From positions 238,553-302,552 of the forward strand of contig NW_024468554.1 of NCBI RefSeq assembly GCF_001632365.1: DNA of 64,000 bases. Direction: 5' to 3'. The stretch comes from Laetiporus sulphureus 93-53 (lineage: Eukaryota; Basidiomycota; Agaricomycetes; Polyporales; Laetiporaceae). Made by a program: the position numbers and the translations under genes. The notes below the pieces were generated by a model. That model was not told the origin of the DNA. It was given only the letters and a program-made list of their open reading frames with translations, and made no database searches. This document shows, in pieces, positions 42,601 through 54,600 of this stretch (positions are counted from its first letter, which is position 1; each line of letters opens with the position of its first letter).

Positions 42601-44340
42601 ATGTCGTCAACGCTGACACCTGAAGAATTACTCCTGAATTTGTTGGATTAGTGAGTGTTGTCTCATGCAGCACTGTCCCGCTGCTAAATAACACTTTCAA
42701 GCATTGGATCAAACTATTGTCTCACAGCAGTCGCGGGTGAGTGGTTTGCTGGCACGTGCGTGTTCGGGTCTTCTCTCATTGTCTGCCAATAGTTATCCTA
42801 CTATACGACTACATGCTTACTATCGATCAAGAGATACGATACGTCTGGAACAGCCGACTGTCCGTTGCGAAAGTCTTCTTCTACCTGAATCGGTTCACCA
42901 TGCTGGGTTTCGCTCTCATGTCCATCAATGAAGTTCTTCCTCGCACATTGCCAATTGTACGCTTAACATTCTCCCCGGCCTGTCTCTTGTACTGACTTGT
43001 GCCACCTTTAGAGGTTTGTCAATCATCGCTCCCTCATGAAGCTCGAAGATGACATATTTTCAGCTGCAAGTTTGTGCCAATTCTATGGGAATGCTTCGCG
43101 ATGTTATCAATGTTCATGTGGGCGGGTATGAAAACTGCTGATGCTGGTGTACCGAATCTCACTCTCGATATCCACAAGCATTCTCAGCACTCCGTGTTTA
43201 TGCCACCAGCGATCGTTCGTGGACGTTAGCTGCTCTGACTCTGACGATCGGTCTAGTACCCTTTTTCACGAACGTGGTACGATGATTCCTTCTCGCTCAC
43301 TTAATGGAATGGAGACACCATATCAGCTGATGGTGTATGCAGCTCGGCTTTGCGAGATCGTCGTCGTCCCTCTTCAGCGTGGGATCAATGTCGTTTTGCA
43401 CCACACTTAGTTCAATTTCAGCGACGGACAGCGTGATGTGGGTGCATGCATGCTGCTACTCTGATGGCGTTTGCTTACCTGCTTGCTTCACGCAGAAGTA
43501 ATAGAAGCGTCTGCATACTATCCACCTCCATTGCTAAATATGTCCTCATCATTATAGTGCTCATTGTCACGCGAGTGTCTGCAGTTGTATCGGATACCAT
43601 TGTCATAGGTGTGGCGTGGCGCCGCTTGCGTGCAACACGTAGAATTAGGTTACTGTCTCCGGCATCTTCGCTTTCCCAGTTGCTACTAAGGGATGGTAAG
43701 TCAATGCGATGACGCTTCCTGCACGTCAGTTGCTCATGAATTGTGCTCTGAACAGGATCTCTATACTTCGTGTATGTGGATGACAACTTTATTATTGAAT
43801 ACGGCTGTGACCTTCGGAAATCTTAGAGCACTGCTAGTACTGAACATTGCTCAGCTCGGGGTCTTGTCTGGGACGGTATGTGTCGTCAATGTCAGTGGGT
43901 TGACTAACCAAGCGAGCCAAGGCCTAGCGTTTTTATTTCGATCAGATGGTCTACCTCGTAGATGCGTTAGTATCAGCTCTTTGGAGTGCGCTCCGCAGCT
44001 AACGTGGTTCATTAGTCTTACGTTGATCATCATATCGCAATTACTGCTCGACATGCACAAGCTCCGACTTTCCGCTGATGAGTCTTTTTCGAGTGAAAAC
44101 GATCCGTCGGAACATACGGGAGATGTCCAGCAAACGTTTTCTCAACTGTCCACATTCATACCAATGGATACTTGTATGTACCGTCCTGATGAGCAGATTG
44201 CCGCTGAAGTCATACTTGCAGATTGCTCTTCGACCGCCTCACTCGACAGGCTTAGTCAACATGAACGGTCGATCAATGCCAGTGAAAGCGGCATGATCAA
44301 TCTCGATGCGAGAGACCTCGAGACAACAGACCTTTGTTAA
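42601..44340 (+). CDS. DUF6533-family multi-helix membrane protein, best preserved copy
   Basis: The first exons are clear and in phase: 42601-42650 (MSSTLTPEELLLNLLD), 42702-42736 (IGSNYCLTAVA) and 42793-42956 (ILLYDYMLTIDQEIRYVWNS, FFYLNRFTMLGFALMS). Later segments are CKFVPILWECFAMLSMFMWAG (about 43071-43130), LRVYATSDRSWTLAALTLTIGLVPFF (about 43194-43270), YVLIIIVLIVTRVSAVVSDTIVIG (43530-43610) with SQLLLRDG, then SLYF, a GTATGT intron, and ALLVLNIAQLG. LLLDMHKLRLS and an acidic tail follow, ending TTDLC at 44340. About seven hydrophobic helices are expected. The middle splice sites were not all fixed, so damage there cannot be excluded. The function of the family is unknown. It is the closest relative in the window of the broken copy at 2873-4990. 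Confidence 0.75.
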
Positions 44341-46176
44341 GCAACTCTAACCTACCCTGCTTGACATTATCGTATACGTGCGTTGTTGTGTGTTCTGCTT
44401 TCCAGCGTTTCCTTTCAAATCTGATGTTGTCCTTTCTCAAGAAACATAGATCTATAATTCAAGGCTGCGTTTTTTGATGGGCGAAGTGTGCTGGAAAACT
44501 ATGCTTGTATACAATACACATATTTTTGGCTAATTGACACATATTGAACTGCGTGACCTCGTCGTCCTTGTTATTTTAGGCCACACCGACCCAAAAATGA
44601 TAGGTTGTCACAGCCAGAGAAAATCGAAGAAAATCCAAATATTCATAAGTAAAGACAGAGAGATTAGTGTGGGGACAGCGATGGCGGATGGGGGCAGCAA
44701 TGCGTGCCATTGCACCGTGAGGCAGAAGCCTTAATTTTCTTTACCTTATATTATGTTAAATCACTTAGGTCTGGCTAAGTTCAGTTAGATCTCAGGACTT
44801 AGCCAGATGTACGTAGGACAGAACGTCCGCTTCGAGAGCCATAGAGCCTGCGGTGAACAGCTTCAGTTGGCGACCCTTGATTGGCTTGCTTAATAAGGAG
44901 ATGCGCGCGGCGGCGAGCACGTGATGCTTTTCGGTTATTACTGCACGCATCTTCGCGTGCGAACGTTGACGACATGATTACTGTTGCCCGACGCTAGTAA
45001 TCCTCAAAGCTATCGCCAGCCTGCTCGCCCGGTCACCTTCTGCACAGCACTTCCTATCAGACAATATCGGCTGTTCTTGGTTCCGAAGAGGAACTCACTG
45101 TGTAGATGCTATAATACTATCGATGTTCAAGACCTATCGTTCCGTTCACTATCCGATCCTTCCAACGCTGCAAGAGCTCATAGGGTATGATGGGGGCTCT
45201 ATACTCGTCGATGATAACCCTGAATGCTGGCCATGTGTGCGCGCCCTCAGGTTGACAGACTCATGTTCCCATCGCTATCAAAACAATATCGCCTCAATCG
45301 TCTCAATCGTCTCCGGCCTTAGAAATACTTATCATGTCGGAACTCTTCAAACATGAACGACAAAAACGGGGATTCATGCGCATGAATTCCTCAGCTTGCG
45401 ATTCGGGAACCCATGTCAGCGAGGATGATGGTAACTGTCCATCATCTCATCGCGGGGCTGTGATGGTGAGCACACTGGCAGTCTCCGTGATCGCCTCATG
45501 CCAATTTCTGATCCGCTCTGCTGTCGAGTTTCATGATAGGTCTGTCACGGACGAGGACCCACAGCTGTCCTGTGACTGACGTCGTTCAAGACTTGCTCTT
45601 CTGGGCGCTTGTCTCAGTAGACGGCGGAGGAGCTCTCTCCGAGGGCCTTCAGTGCTGTCAGAGGGATGCATGAAGAACATGACGTCATCTAGACATTTGG
45701 GAAGCGCAGTGAGCAGACCTCGTTTGTTCTTCTTGGTTTGCCTTTGCCTTCTTCATGAATGTGGTGAAAATTGACTTATTTTTCTTACAGGAGAAGATGA
45801 TGCCAGCTGCGCAATGACTTCGAAGACAGTATTATGCAGAGGATTTCTCGAAGGCGGCATGGAGGCAGAAGTCGCAAATCTGGAACTTGTGGAAATTATT
45901 CGTGCATGATGGTGACGCGGAATACCTCATCGCGTTCTCACAAGCACCCTGCGATAGAAGGTCGTGCATTGACAAAGAGATGGGAAGGTATATCATTATC
46001 TAGAAACGCATGCTCTAACGTAGGTATCTCCACAAATGTACGCTAATATCAATCAGCGCAAGGTAGAACAAATCATACACAAACACATCCCTAGCGAAGA
46101 AACGACGTCTTCAACGCAATACATGATTGATGATGGTTCATAAAAGCACATAGGTATTTCGTGTTGATCTCACATC
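44341..46176. other. Gene-free stretch with one hairpin
   Basis: No domain-bearing frame. A short hairpin is described separately at 44770-44807. 44720-44760 is very AT-rich. The rest (44830-46176) shows nothing recognised. Confidence 0.4.
44770..44807. repeat. Short perfect hairpin, 11-bp stem
   Basis: tctggctaagt at 44770-44780 pairs exactly with acttagccaga at 44797-44807 around a 16-base loop. It lies about 430 bases after the DUF6533 stop codon and may be a terminator-like or element-derived structure. Confidence 0.6.
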
Positions 46177-46926
46177 TCATGCTCTGAAGGCCGGTCCGAA
46201 GCCGCTCGCGCGAGGCGCGTATCGGCCGTGCATCTGCCAGAACAGCGCACGGTTCACGATGGCGTATACTGCGGTGATGAAGAGCAAGAAGAGCAGCATT
46301 GCCCACCCCAGCCACGCGAATGCGACGAGGGCCGTGAGAAGCCGACACGCTTCGTACTCATGGCACCAGCCAAGCTCGCCCCACATTGTCTGCGCATTGT
46401 GGAGGCATGTCAGCGTCAATGCAATGTGAGAATGGGCATGTCGGTGACGTACAGAGGCGATCGCCGCTCCGACGAGCCAGAGGAGGAAAAGGATGAAGAG
46501 TCCGATCATCTCCCCTAGGAAACTGGACAGGATGCCGTATTCGAACCCCCACCTTGGGTACAATATGTGTAGCCTGCAACCAGAGGCAATCATGTCAGAA
46601 CGCTGCAATCGCCGTTTAGCGCAAGCTAGAGGCTAACGTACGCAAATAGCGACCACAGGAGAGAGAGACATGATGATGCCAGCAACTCGGCCACAATGGG
46701 ATCGTAGAAATCAACGCCGTTGTTCAGCGGGTCGCCAAGCGGTAGATGGGTTGTATATTGTAGACGAGCCGCAGTAAGGCCAATCAGTACGATAGAGAAC
46801 AGGAACTGTACGAAAACCTCGCGCGTGAGTCTTGCATGCCGGATCCCAACGCCAGACTTATTCACTGACCAAGATCACATAGAAGACGATACGGACACCA
46901 TTGATCGTTCCAATCCCGAACGGCAT
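46177..46926 (-). CDS. MARVEL-type four-helix membrane protein
   Basis: Four minus-strand exons (46926-46870, 46817-46642, 46573-46453, 46389-46177) join in phase to 188 residues. Hydrophobic helices are seen in order: VRIVFYVILVFVQFLFSIVLIGL, VAELLASSCLSLLWSLFALHIL, FEYGILSSFLGEMIGLFILFLLWLVGAAIAS and LLTALVAFAWLGWAMLLFLLFITAVYAIV. RLQYTTHL follows the first helix, and the short tail ends FGPAFRA. Four helices with a charged short C-terminus and WLVGAA/AWLGW patterns fit the fungal MARVEL-domain (NCE102-like) group, which organises plasma-membrane domains. The assignment rests on layout and short motifs. Confidence 0.8.
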
Positions 46927-48650
46927 TGTAGATATGTGCTGAGCGTTCGTGAGGGTTCAGAGATGTGCTAGGAGGGGACGAGGACGATACTGTGATATGC
47001 ACCGATCCATTGGCGCATTCTCATATTTATAGTGGCAGCAGTACAATGATGCTGTGGTGCTGCCCTGACTCCGGCAACGTGTTCTCCTGCACAAATGAGT
47101 GCGCAAGCAGCCAAATACAGCGACCGGTTCATCGCACGAAGCCCAGCGCCCAACTCCGCGCCTAATGCGGCTCATTGTTCTGGACCTCATATAACGCTGC
47201 ACCGCCATAGTTGCATGCCGTTGCCTCGCGCGCACCCTAGGATGAGCTCGTAGCTTCCGCGTTCAATCTCCGGCAGCATGTGAGAATACAAAGACGGGTT
47301 CGAGTGGTTCTTGCAGCGCCTCGCTGCTGGCGACCGCATTGACGAAGAGCACTCACTGCCACTCAGTCGACTGACGTCAAAGTGAGTTGAGGCCATCTTA
47401 TGTGTACTGCATGCTCAGGAGTCAGTACATGAAGCTGAGGTTTGTTGTGTCGAAGGCGTTGCGTGTGCAATGCCTCGGAGGTAAGGGCTATTATTATGTA
47501 CTAGTAGCGTACTAAGACCCCACTGCCGGGAAGGAGTAAAGTACCGATGGCTGTGCGTCAACACTGGCAGTCGACAAATAGAACCCTGTTCATGAGGTTT
47601 GCGATGATGACACGTACGATTAAGAATAGTCCCTCAGGCATGCTAAGATTAGCAGGCGCAGAGTTAGACCTGCCATATGCGTGCAAGGGGCGCCCCACGC
47701 AAGGCCCCATTGCAAGTTATGACGATGAACTTACGTCGGACTTCCGCGGCACCGAGACATGTCCAGTCTTTCTCATGGAACGCACGTTTGAGAACCGAGA
47801 AGTTCGTTGCAATACGCGGAACATTCCCTGTTCAGTGGGCCCCAATTGAACTTTCCTAAGATTAATCACCGCTTTCATCGGTGTGGCAGTCTTATACTCA
47901 TAAAAAAGGCAAATATTGTACTTTCTGCGTAGAGACTGGATGATCGACAGCCAGGAAAGAGAGTTGATCGCCGGGCTGTGATTGTAAGTAATGGCAACCT
48001 TATGTAAAACGTGTACAACAAATGAAACGCGGCATCACCGTGACAGAGCAGTATTCATCCCGGATTCCTAGGTTGTCGAGGCTGGGCTATCGAACTTCAC
48101 AGTTTGCATTAGGCAGTCGCCCTGTCCTCCCTGTGAGTAATCATGCACTACGGTCGGACAAAAATGTCCCTCGCACACTCGATCACGCCAATAAATGCTG
48201 TTGGAAGGAGCCGGTTTCCGGGCTCTTCTGGTATTGAGCGCGCTTAACGCGTCGGGAGGACGAAGGCCGAACGGCGGCTGAAACTCGTCGGAAAGGTGGT
48301 ACCCTGAAAAATTAGATGATGCACGTGACGTACGCTCGGCGTAGCTATTTGCTGTATGTACTTAAGCAGCGGACGACTGCGCTGAACGGCAGTCGTTTGT
48401 ACACCCTATACGCACTCTAGTCAGGTCCCTGGGGCCCGAATTGGGTCAGCCATCTCGTCTGGCGACTCTGGTTTCGACAAATGCAAAGCACAGCCAAATG
48501 TATACGAACGAAGATAAACCTACAGTACCTATACACCGGTGTGCGATGCGTTTTCTTTTCTATTTTCTCTACAATAGCTATCTCATCTCAAACCTATCTC
48601 TCGCGCCTTACGTCCTAAGCGCATCTTAAACTTGCAGTCACTTATCTCAA
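46927..48650. other. Intergenic, nothing recognised
   Basis: Short open frames on both strands without domains, repeats or a consistent exon chain. Confidence 0.45.
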
Positions 48651-49733
48651 TCAAAACTCAAAATCGAATCCTCTCAGGCTCTCATGGCCGCCAAATACGT
48701 TGCCCCACGAGCCCCGTCCCCCGCGCGAGCCACGACCAAAGACGTGCGGCGAGAAGCCACGGAAGCGCGCCTCAGGATCTTTCCACATCTCCGAGAAACG
48801 TGGCGAGCCGTGAGGGCGGAAGCCAGAGCCTCTACCCCTGCCGAAGGATGAATGAACGCCGCGGCGGTTGAAGGACGAATCGTCGCCGATTCGGCCGCGG
48901 TGGTGTGCGCCGGGAGTATGAGGGGGGTGCTCGTCGGGTGTTGGGGACTGCGACGGCGAGCCTGAAGGAGGGCCTTGAGGGTCAGGGCCGTGCGGCGGCA
49001 GAGGATGGGAATACTCACCACCACCCGGTGGGGAGCCGGGAGGAGGGGGCCCGTGATGGCCTGAACGAGAAGGCGCACGGAATTCATCGCCAGGATAACC
49101 GCGATGAACCCACGCACCTCCTCTGCCCCGGTTCATATAGCCTCCACGTCCGCCATGGTGGCCACGTCCGCGAGTGTAAAAGCGGTCGAAATAGTGGGCA
49201 CCGGGCAGCTTGGAATGCATGCCAAAACCACGGCCATGATGACCTTTGTGGTGACCAGAAAAAAAGAACGGCGGAGGGCCGGAGGGACTAAGGACGCTGC
49301 AGCCAAAAGGACGTTGGGCGTTGTTGCGAACGCCCTCTGCGATCTCAGGGTGCGAGACGATGACAGCAGTGATCGACGCGATGAGCGTAGCAACGGCACT
49401 GGCGAGGGCGACAGTGGGATCGACGTCGCCATCCTCGGACTCCTCATCGCGTATGCGCAGCTCACGGACGTTGAAGCGAATCAACCGCTCCTTATTCTCA
49501 TCGGGAGCGAGGAGGGTGCGGTAGAGGTCCTGCAGCTCCTCGTCAGAGTTCAGCGTAATCTCATCTTCCTCGTTGTCGACATACGAGACGGCGATATCGC
49601 GTTGGGGAATGTCGTACAAGGACTCAATGCGGGCGGAGAGCTCAGCCCAGGAGGGTAATTCGGTGAAGACAATCCTGCGGGTGGGACCGCTGGGAGGGCA
49701 AGTAAGCTTTACTTGAAGGTTGTTGGAAGACAT
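48651..49733 (-). CDS. PB1-domain protein with RG/GH-rich C-terminal half, intronless
   Basis: A single minus-strand exon of 360 residues. Residues 5-95 form a PB1 fold: LQVKLTCPPSGPTRRIVFTE with the basic cluster near the start, SWAELSARIESLYDIP, then the OPCA-like acidic motif VSYVDNEEDEITLNSDEELQDLY. A predicted helix (ALASAVATLIASITAVIVSH) follows. From about residue 155 the protein is low in complexity: GHHKGHHGRGFG, RGRGHHGGRGGYMNRGRGG, a Pro/Ser-rich part and GRGSRGGRGSWGNVFGG. PB1 domains pair head-to-tail with other PB1 proteins, and RG-rich tails bind RNA or drive condensates. The specific role is unknown. In several fungi PB1 proteins start this way, but no exact orthologue is claimed. 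Confidence 0.82.
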   Translation of the reverse strand: MSSNNLQVKLTCPPSGPTRRIVFTELPSWAELSARIESLYDIPQRDIAVSYVDNEEDEITLNSDEELQDLYRTLLAPDENKERLIRFNVRELRIRDEESEDGDVDPTVALASAVATLIASITAVIVSHPEIAEGVRNNAQRPFGCSVLSPSGPPPFFFSGHHKGHHGRGFGMHSKLPGAHYFDRFYTRGRGHHGGRGGYMNRGRGGAWVHRGYPGDEFRAPSRSGHHGPPPPGSPPGGGEYSHPLPPHGPDPQGPPSGSPSQSPTPDEHPPHTPGAHHRGRIGDDSSFNRRGVHSSFGRGRGSGFRPHGSPRFSEMWKDPEARFRGFSPHVFGRGSRGGRGSWGNVFGGHESLRGFDFEF

Positions 49734-51634
49734 GTTTTGATGGGGGATCGACTGAAAGTGCCCGACTTATATAGCTGAGGGACAGCCTTTCTGGAGTCAC
49801 ACCGAACGCTGCGCAGGTGGCTATGAGCTTTAGCCAAGACTTGCCATATATAGAAGGAGATACCATAACCGGACGTCACCGACTGCTGCGGCCCCCTATG
49901 CTGACAATGCGGCCTTCTTGCTGACGCGTACGGCGGGCGATGAAGGAGGGCGCACCGCCACAAATGCGTAAGCAACGGCATCGAGAACGACCGAAAAAAA
50001 ACGATGGGTGGTTGACTCAAGCCGCCGAGGGCGAGAAATTGAAAGCAACTCGAGAGTCGAGATGACTGAGAAAAAGAACGTAAAGACGGAGGACATGAGC
50101 CTAGATCAAGCTACCACACGATACCGCTGTAGTTGTAAGCTTCATTCGAAGAACCGGGAGTCCACTGCAGAGTGGACTCACTGCTGAGATGGACGTTGCG
50201 GCGGCATTGCGCGTTTTGTCCGCAGTCACTGGCCAATATCAATACGAAGTATGCTTCTGCTCCGGTAGATTCAAGACAATTGAGTAAGCGAGACACCCGT
50301 CGGACGTCGCCGATATGCCTGCATTGGGAGTAATCTTTAGGAACATATGACCATAAAAAATGCTCTAAGAGAATGCAAAAGTGATTCACTGAGCTGAGCT
50401 ACAGGCAGAGAATGAAGATACGTTACAGTCTCCACCAACATCGAAAAAGGTGCGTTCGGCGTGCGTTCGGCAACACCACATATAATCGGGCCGAAAAGCA
50501 GTGAGCATATCAAGTGATCGCAACGCCCGTGAGGCGTATCAATCTAGTGCTTTGTTGTCAGCAGCTGCCGCTATATGCTATCATTACAACGATTGACACT
50601 CACCTCCAGCACAAAACGCAGTTTCTGATACGAGCATAAAAACTACTGCTTTGTGCGTTATACTCGAAAAGAGCACGAGAGGCATTGAGTTACGACGTTT
50701 CCAAGGGGAGGACAGCAGTCTGTATCAAGTTTCGCAGACATAGGTTTCCTTGTTGAGGGTCCCGCCTGCGAGCCGGAGCGAAGTGCACTGAAGGACGAAC
50801 GCTGCACGTCAAAACACCGCGCAGTCGCCCTCTCGTTACCTTCTTTCTGTCAATAATATCAGGACCGAAGCCCCGGGAGAACAGGGGATATCACGACTGA
50901 CTCTGCTAGTACCACTCGCATGTAGTCGAGATACATCTGGTACTCGCTCGGGATCGCCGAGGCGCAATAGAGGACGTGTGGCATCCGACGACGCGTTGCG
51001 TTCTCCCAGTCTCACGACGTATTTCAAGCCATCGTCTCGAACCCAAGCCCGTGTCTTCAGACACGTCAGCCTACTCGGGATCCTCAAGACATAGGCTGAG
51101 TTTTCGGTTCGTCGCGCAGTCCATCAGGACAGTGACCATGTTATGGTAGTCCACGGGGACGGGAAAACTCAGACCTTAGCCCGTTCGCGATTGAAGAGAG
51201 CCAAAAATCTCTTGTACGGTGCGATTCGTGCTGCCAGAGCAAGATATATAACACAGCTACGCCAGACGGTAGCAATTTGAAGCAAGAAACAAACGGGTAC
51301 AATCAGGCTCGAGCGCTTATCTCAACGCAGGCGCTTCGCGGAAGCATCATCCCGGCTCGCTATTTGACGTGTTACTGACCACTGGACAGCGCTGAAGCCC
51401 TAAGATAAAGGCTCATGGAGCTATCTGGCATATGCGCATGTGCGCAAGAGGCCCTTGGAGCTGTGATCACCCAAAAGTACTCTTGCAGAAACCACTCTTG
51501 ACATATTGAATTCCGCTTTATCGCGGGACACAATGAAGAATAGATAATAATGATCCGGATATGAGACAATATCAACGACAGTACAACGATAGCAGCAGCA
51601 GGTAAAAGAAATGGACTTGGACAAGATGCCTTGG
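49734..51634. other. Intergenic, nothing recognised besides the TATA box
   Basis: Contains the PB1 promoter and the POL2 3' flank. Open frames such as 50096-49896 (minus) and 51087-50836 (minus) have no recognisable features. A small palindrome, tccactgcagagtgga, lies near 50160-50175. Confidence 0.4.
49766..49774 (-). promoter_or_regulatory. TATA box upstream of the PB1/RG gene
   Basis: The minus strand reads ctatataag about 33-40 bases before the ATG at 49733, leaving a very short leader. The sequence and spacing fit a TATA element. Confidence 0.6.
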
Positions 51635-54600
51635 TCACCAAGCATTCAGCATGGTTTGAGCGCATTCCTACAAGGATGGAGATAAGTTCCATGTCATAAA
51701 CGTTGCTGCATCGACTTACTCGTAGACGACTCAAATTATGTGAGATCGCAACGTTCACAATCGTGCGCAGCTTTCGCCGCACATCCACCTTGCTAATGCT
51801 CAGCTGGTAGCTTCCGGAGCACTGACAGTGCTTCGACACGTTGTCCGACTGTAACCTCTTGCACTTCCCGCACCGAAGATCCTGCTGTACGAATCGCCGC
51901 TCGAGTTCAAATACCATGTCCATCAGTGCGAACTCGATCATTGTGCGATCGTACTCGCCGCCGCAGTGCACGCACAGCCACCTCGCGTTGATCTCTAAGT
52001 TGTTCGGCATCAGTTCCGGATCGCGGCAGAAGTCAAAGTCCCGCAGGGCGTCGCAGTGCCTGCACGGAACGTTGGACAGCCGGAGTGGTTCGCACGGGTT
52101 ATGGAAGATGGCCTCGCTTGCAAATTCGCGCACGCCAACGAGCTCGAGAAGGTTGCGCTTCAACAGGCCGACCTCGATCTGGTAGTCCTTTGCCAGCGCA
52201 AACACCGCGCAGCAGAACTTGACGAACTCCAAGATCGGGTTCGTCAAATGAAGGTATGAGCCAGGCAGCAGGGGAAATTCCCAAGACGCGAGCGTCTCCT
52301 CGTCCATCATCGCCTCGCGATGCCGTTCTTGAATCCCGCCCACGGTCTTCAGCATCCTACGTGTCAAACGCCGGGTGATGAACTCTCGGCTCGCTTCCAT
52401 CTCTTGCATCTTCGATGCATCACGTTGTGTTGCATCTGGCAGCGCATTGCTCAGCAAGCGCAAAGGAGCACGTGTCTTGCTCTTGCTCTTCTGACACGCC
52501 CGGAAGAACTCCACGAGGAAGTACCGGATGACATTGCGGAAGTCACGCTGAATTGCGGGCGGCAGGAACGTTTCAATGTTCCACCGCAACTCAATTGAAA
52601 GTTCCTGTGGCTGCTCAACAGCGAGCGGGTCTTCGCAGACTACGCCGGCCATGTTGGCCTGATCCATGAAGAGGAGGAAATCGTAGAAGCGCTCTGTGTG
52701 CAGATAAACATGCTGGAAGAGTTCATGGGAGTTAACGGCAGTAGTGATGTAGGTGGCATATGCATGAGCTGTCCCTGGAGGCTTGGAAGTGACGAGAAGG
52801 ACGCGACTCAGGTCAGCATAAACAACATGCGAACCCAAGCGTTTGAACTCCGCCAGCATTTGGATGAATGTCTTGCGCATCAGCCCGTGAATGAACCGAT
52901 GGATGCTGGGGTCGTACATGCAGGAAACGTTGGAGCTGATCCACCGCCAGAAATGGTCTATTGCCACCGTTGCCGGACTCTCAAAGTTGCCTTGGATCTT
53001 GTCAAGCAGCCATGTCTTGACCATGTTCTTCAGAACGGAGAAAGTCTGCGGAGAAACATTTGAGTCACCCAGAGTCAAATCTCGTTGGTTCTCTGCACCA
53101 GCATACTCGTCCAGGGTATGCGACGAGTCGAAAGCCGTCGCGCCTCCGCTTCCTTCTAGTTCATTAACAATGACGGAATGCAGCACTGCATTCACAGCCA
53201 AATTCCGCACTGTGACTTCTAGGCAGACGTTCGAATAACAGCCCGGCGACATGAACTCAGTCTTAGGTAGCTCCTCGGTAGGTCGCCAATCATCTTCAAT
53301 GCCTCCCAAATCCGGCCGATTTCCAGGCGACCACCACAGCACGATATCGTGCTCAGTCAGTCTTCGAGCGAAGTCGATATCGGAGAGTAGTAGCGGCTGA
53401 TCGCCGTCGATGTGACCCACAGGCACGTCATAATAGTTTGCTAATGCTATCGACCTATCGAGCCATGTGCCCATTGAGAGGTATCGACCAATCATCTTCT
53501 GTGCGACGCTTGTCTGCCACGGAAACACATCCAGAGTATGCGGTGTTCTGGCTTTCGGCATTGACAGCACTGGAAACTTCGAGAGCCGTGGAATATATGC
53601 ATCGAAGTAAGTCTGCTCCTTGCTAGAGGAGATGACCACCGCGTACGACCGCGTCTCTAGGAGACCGAGCTCACGAGAGATCGCCTTTAGTGCAGTTACA
53701 TCATTGCCGTGATATGTGCTCGTGAATTCGCATGAAGAAGGATAGGTATGTGATATGTTCGAGCCGAGAGCTTGCTGCCGTTTATTCAGCAGATCAGCAT
53801 AGACCTCTGACAGATGCGGAATAGGCTGTCGGCGAGTGGCGGGATCGACGATATGCAATCTGGCAGGACTGTCTGGCACGAAGAGGGCGAAGACATGGAC
53901 CGGCGCTGTGTTGGAACACGCATGGTACAAGAAAATGTACTTCCCTACCCTGCTCTCGTCGAGGTATTTGCGCTTTGAAACGCCAGCACGACCGAGCTGC
54001 TCCAGATCGAAGCCAATGCTTTCGGCCCTGTTCAATGTCATTCCACTGATGCTAGTAGCGCACGTTTTGCCCAACCTGAGCAAGGCCCGCATGACAAGCG
54101 GAAGCTAGAGAATTAATAAATGGAGATCAGTCAGGAGCCATCGGCCAGCCAGCGCCGTGCGCACCTGAAGCTCGTATACACCGTCAACAATTGGGTCGTT
54201 CGTAAGGTCTATGAAGTGCTCTTGCCCATCGACGTAGATCTCCTCGCGGACTGTGATCTTGTAGAGATTGACGCATGGCATGTCCCGAGGCAGACCGCGG
54301 ACGACCTTCTCGCACGAATATAAACTTTCATGGAATTGATCGAGCCCTGCCGGCGTCCGTAGGTGCAAATAGAATTCGCGAGGGATGCGAAGAGGTATGC
54401 AAACGAGATCGCCACCGACGGACAACCACATATTGAAATGGCCGTGTATCTTGGTGGGGCGGATCTGGACAATATCCCAGCGATTGCTTGTCCTGGTCTT
54501 CGGTTGTATACCTCTGAACATTTCAGGGACAACCACCTGTTCTCCAGCTCGACGATGTCGCCAACGCGGTCGCATCGCTCTCACCCATGCAGAATAGCTG

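Noticed and set aside
48674..49658. Long plus- and minus-strand frames overlapping the PB1/RG gene
   Set aside because: Shadows caused by the GC-rich repeats of the sense frame; they lack any domain and the PB1 frame explains the region.
51372..51634. Read-through extension of the POL2 frame to a stop at 51372 (adds about 90 hydrophobic residues)
   Set aside because: A GTAAGT intron (51668-51719) followed by an 11-codon exon ending AWstop gives the normal POL2 end; the extension has no POL2 character.
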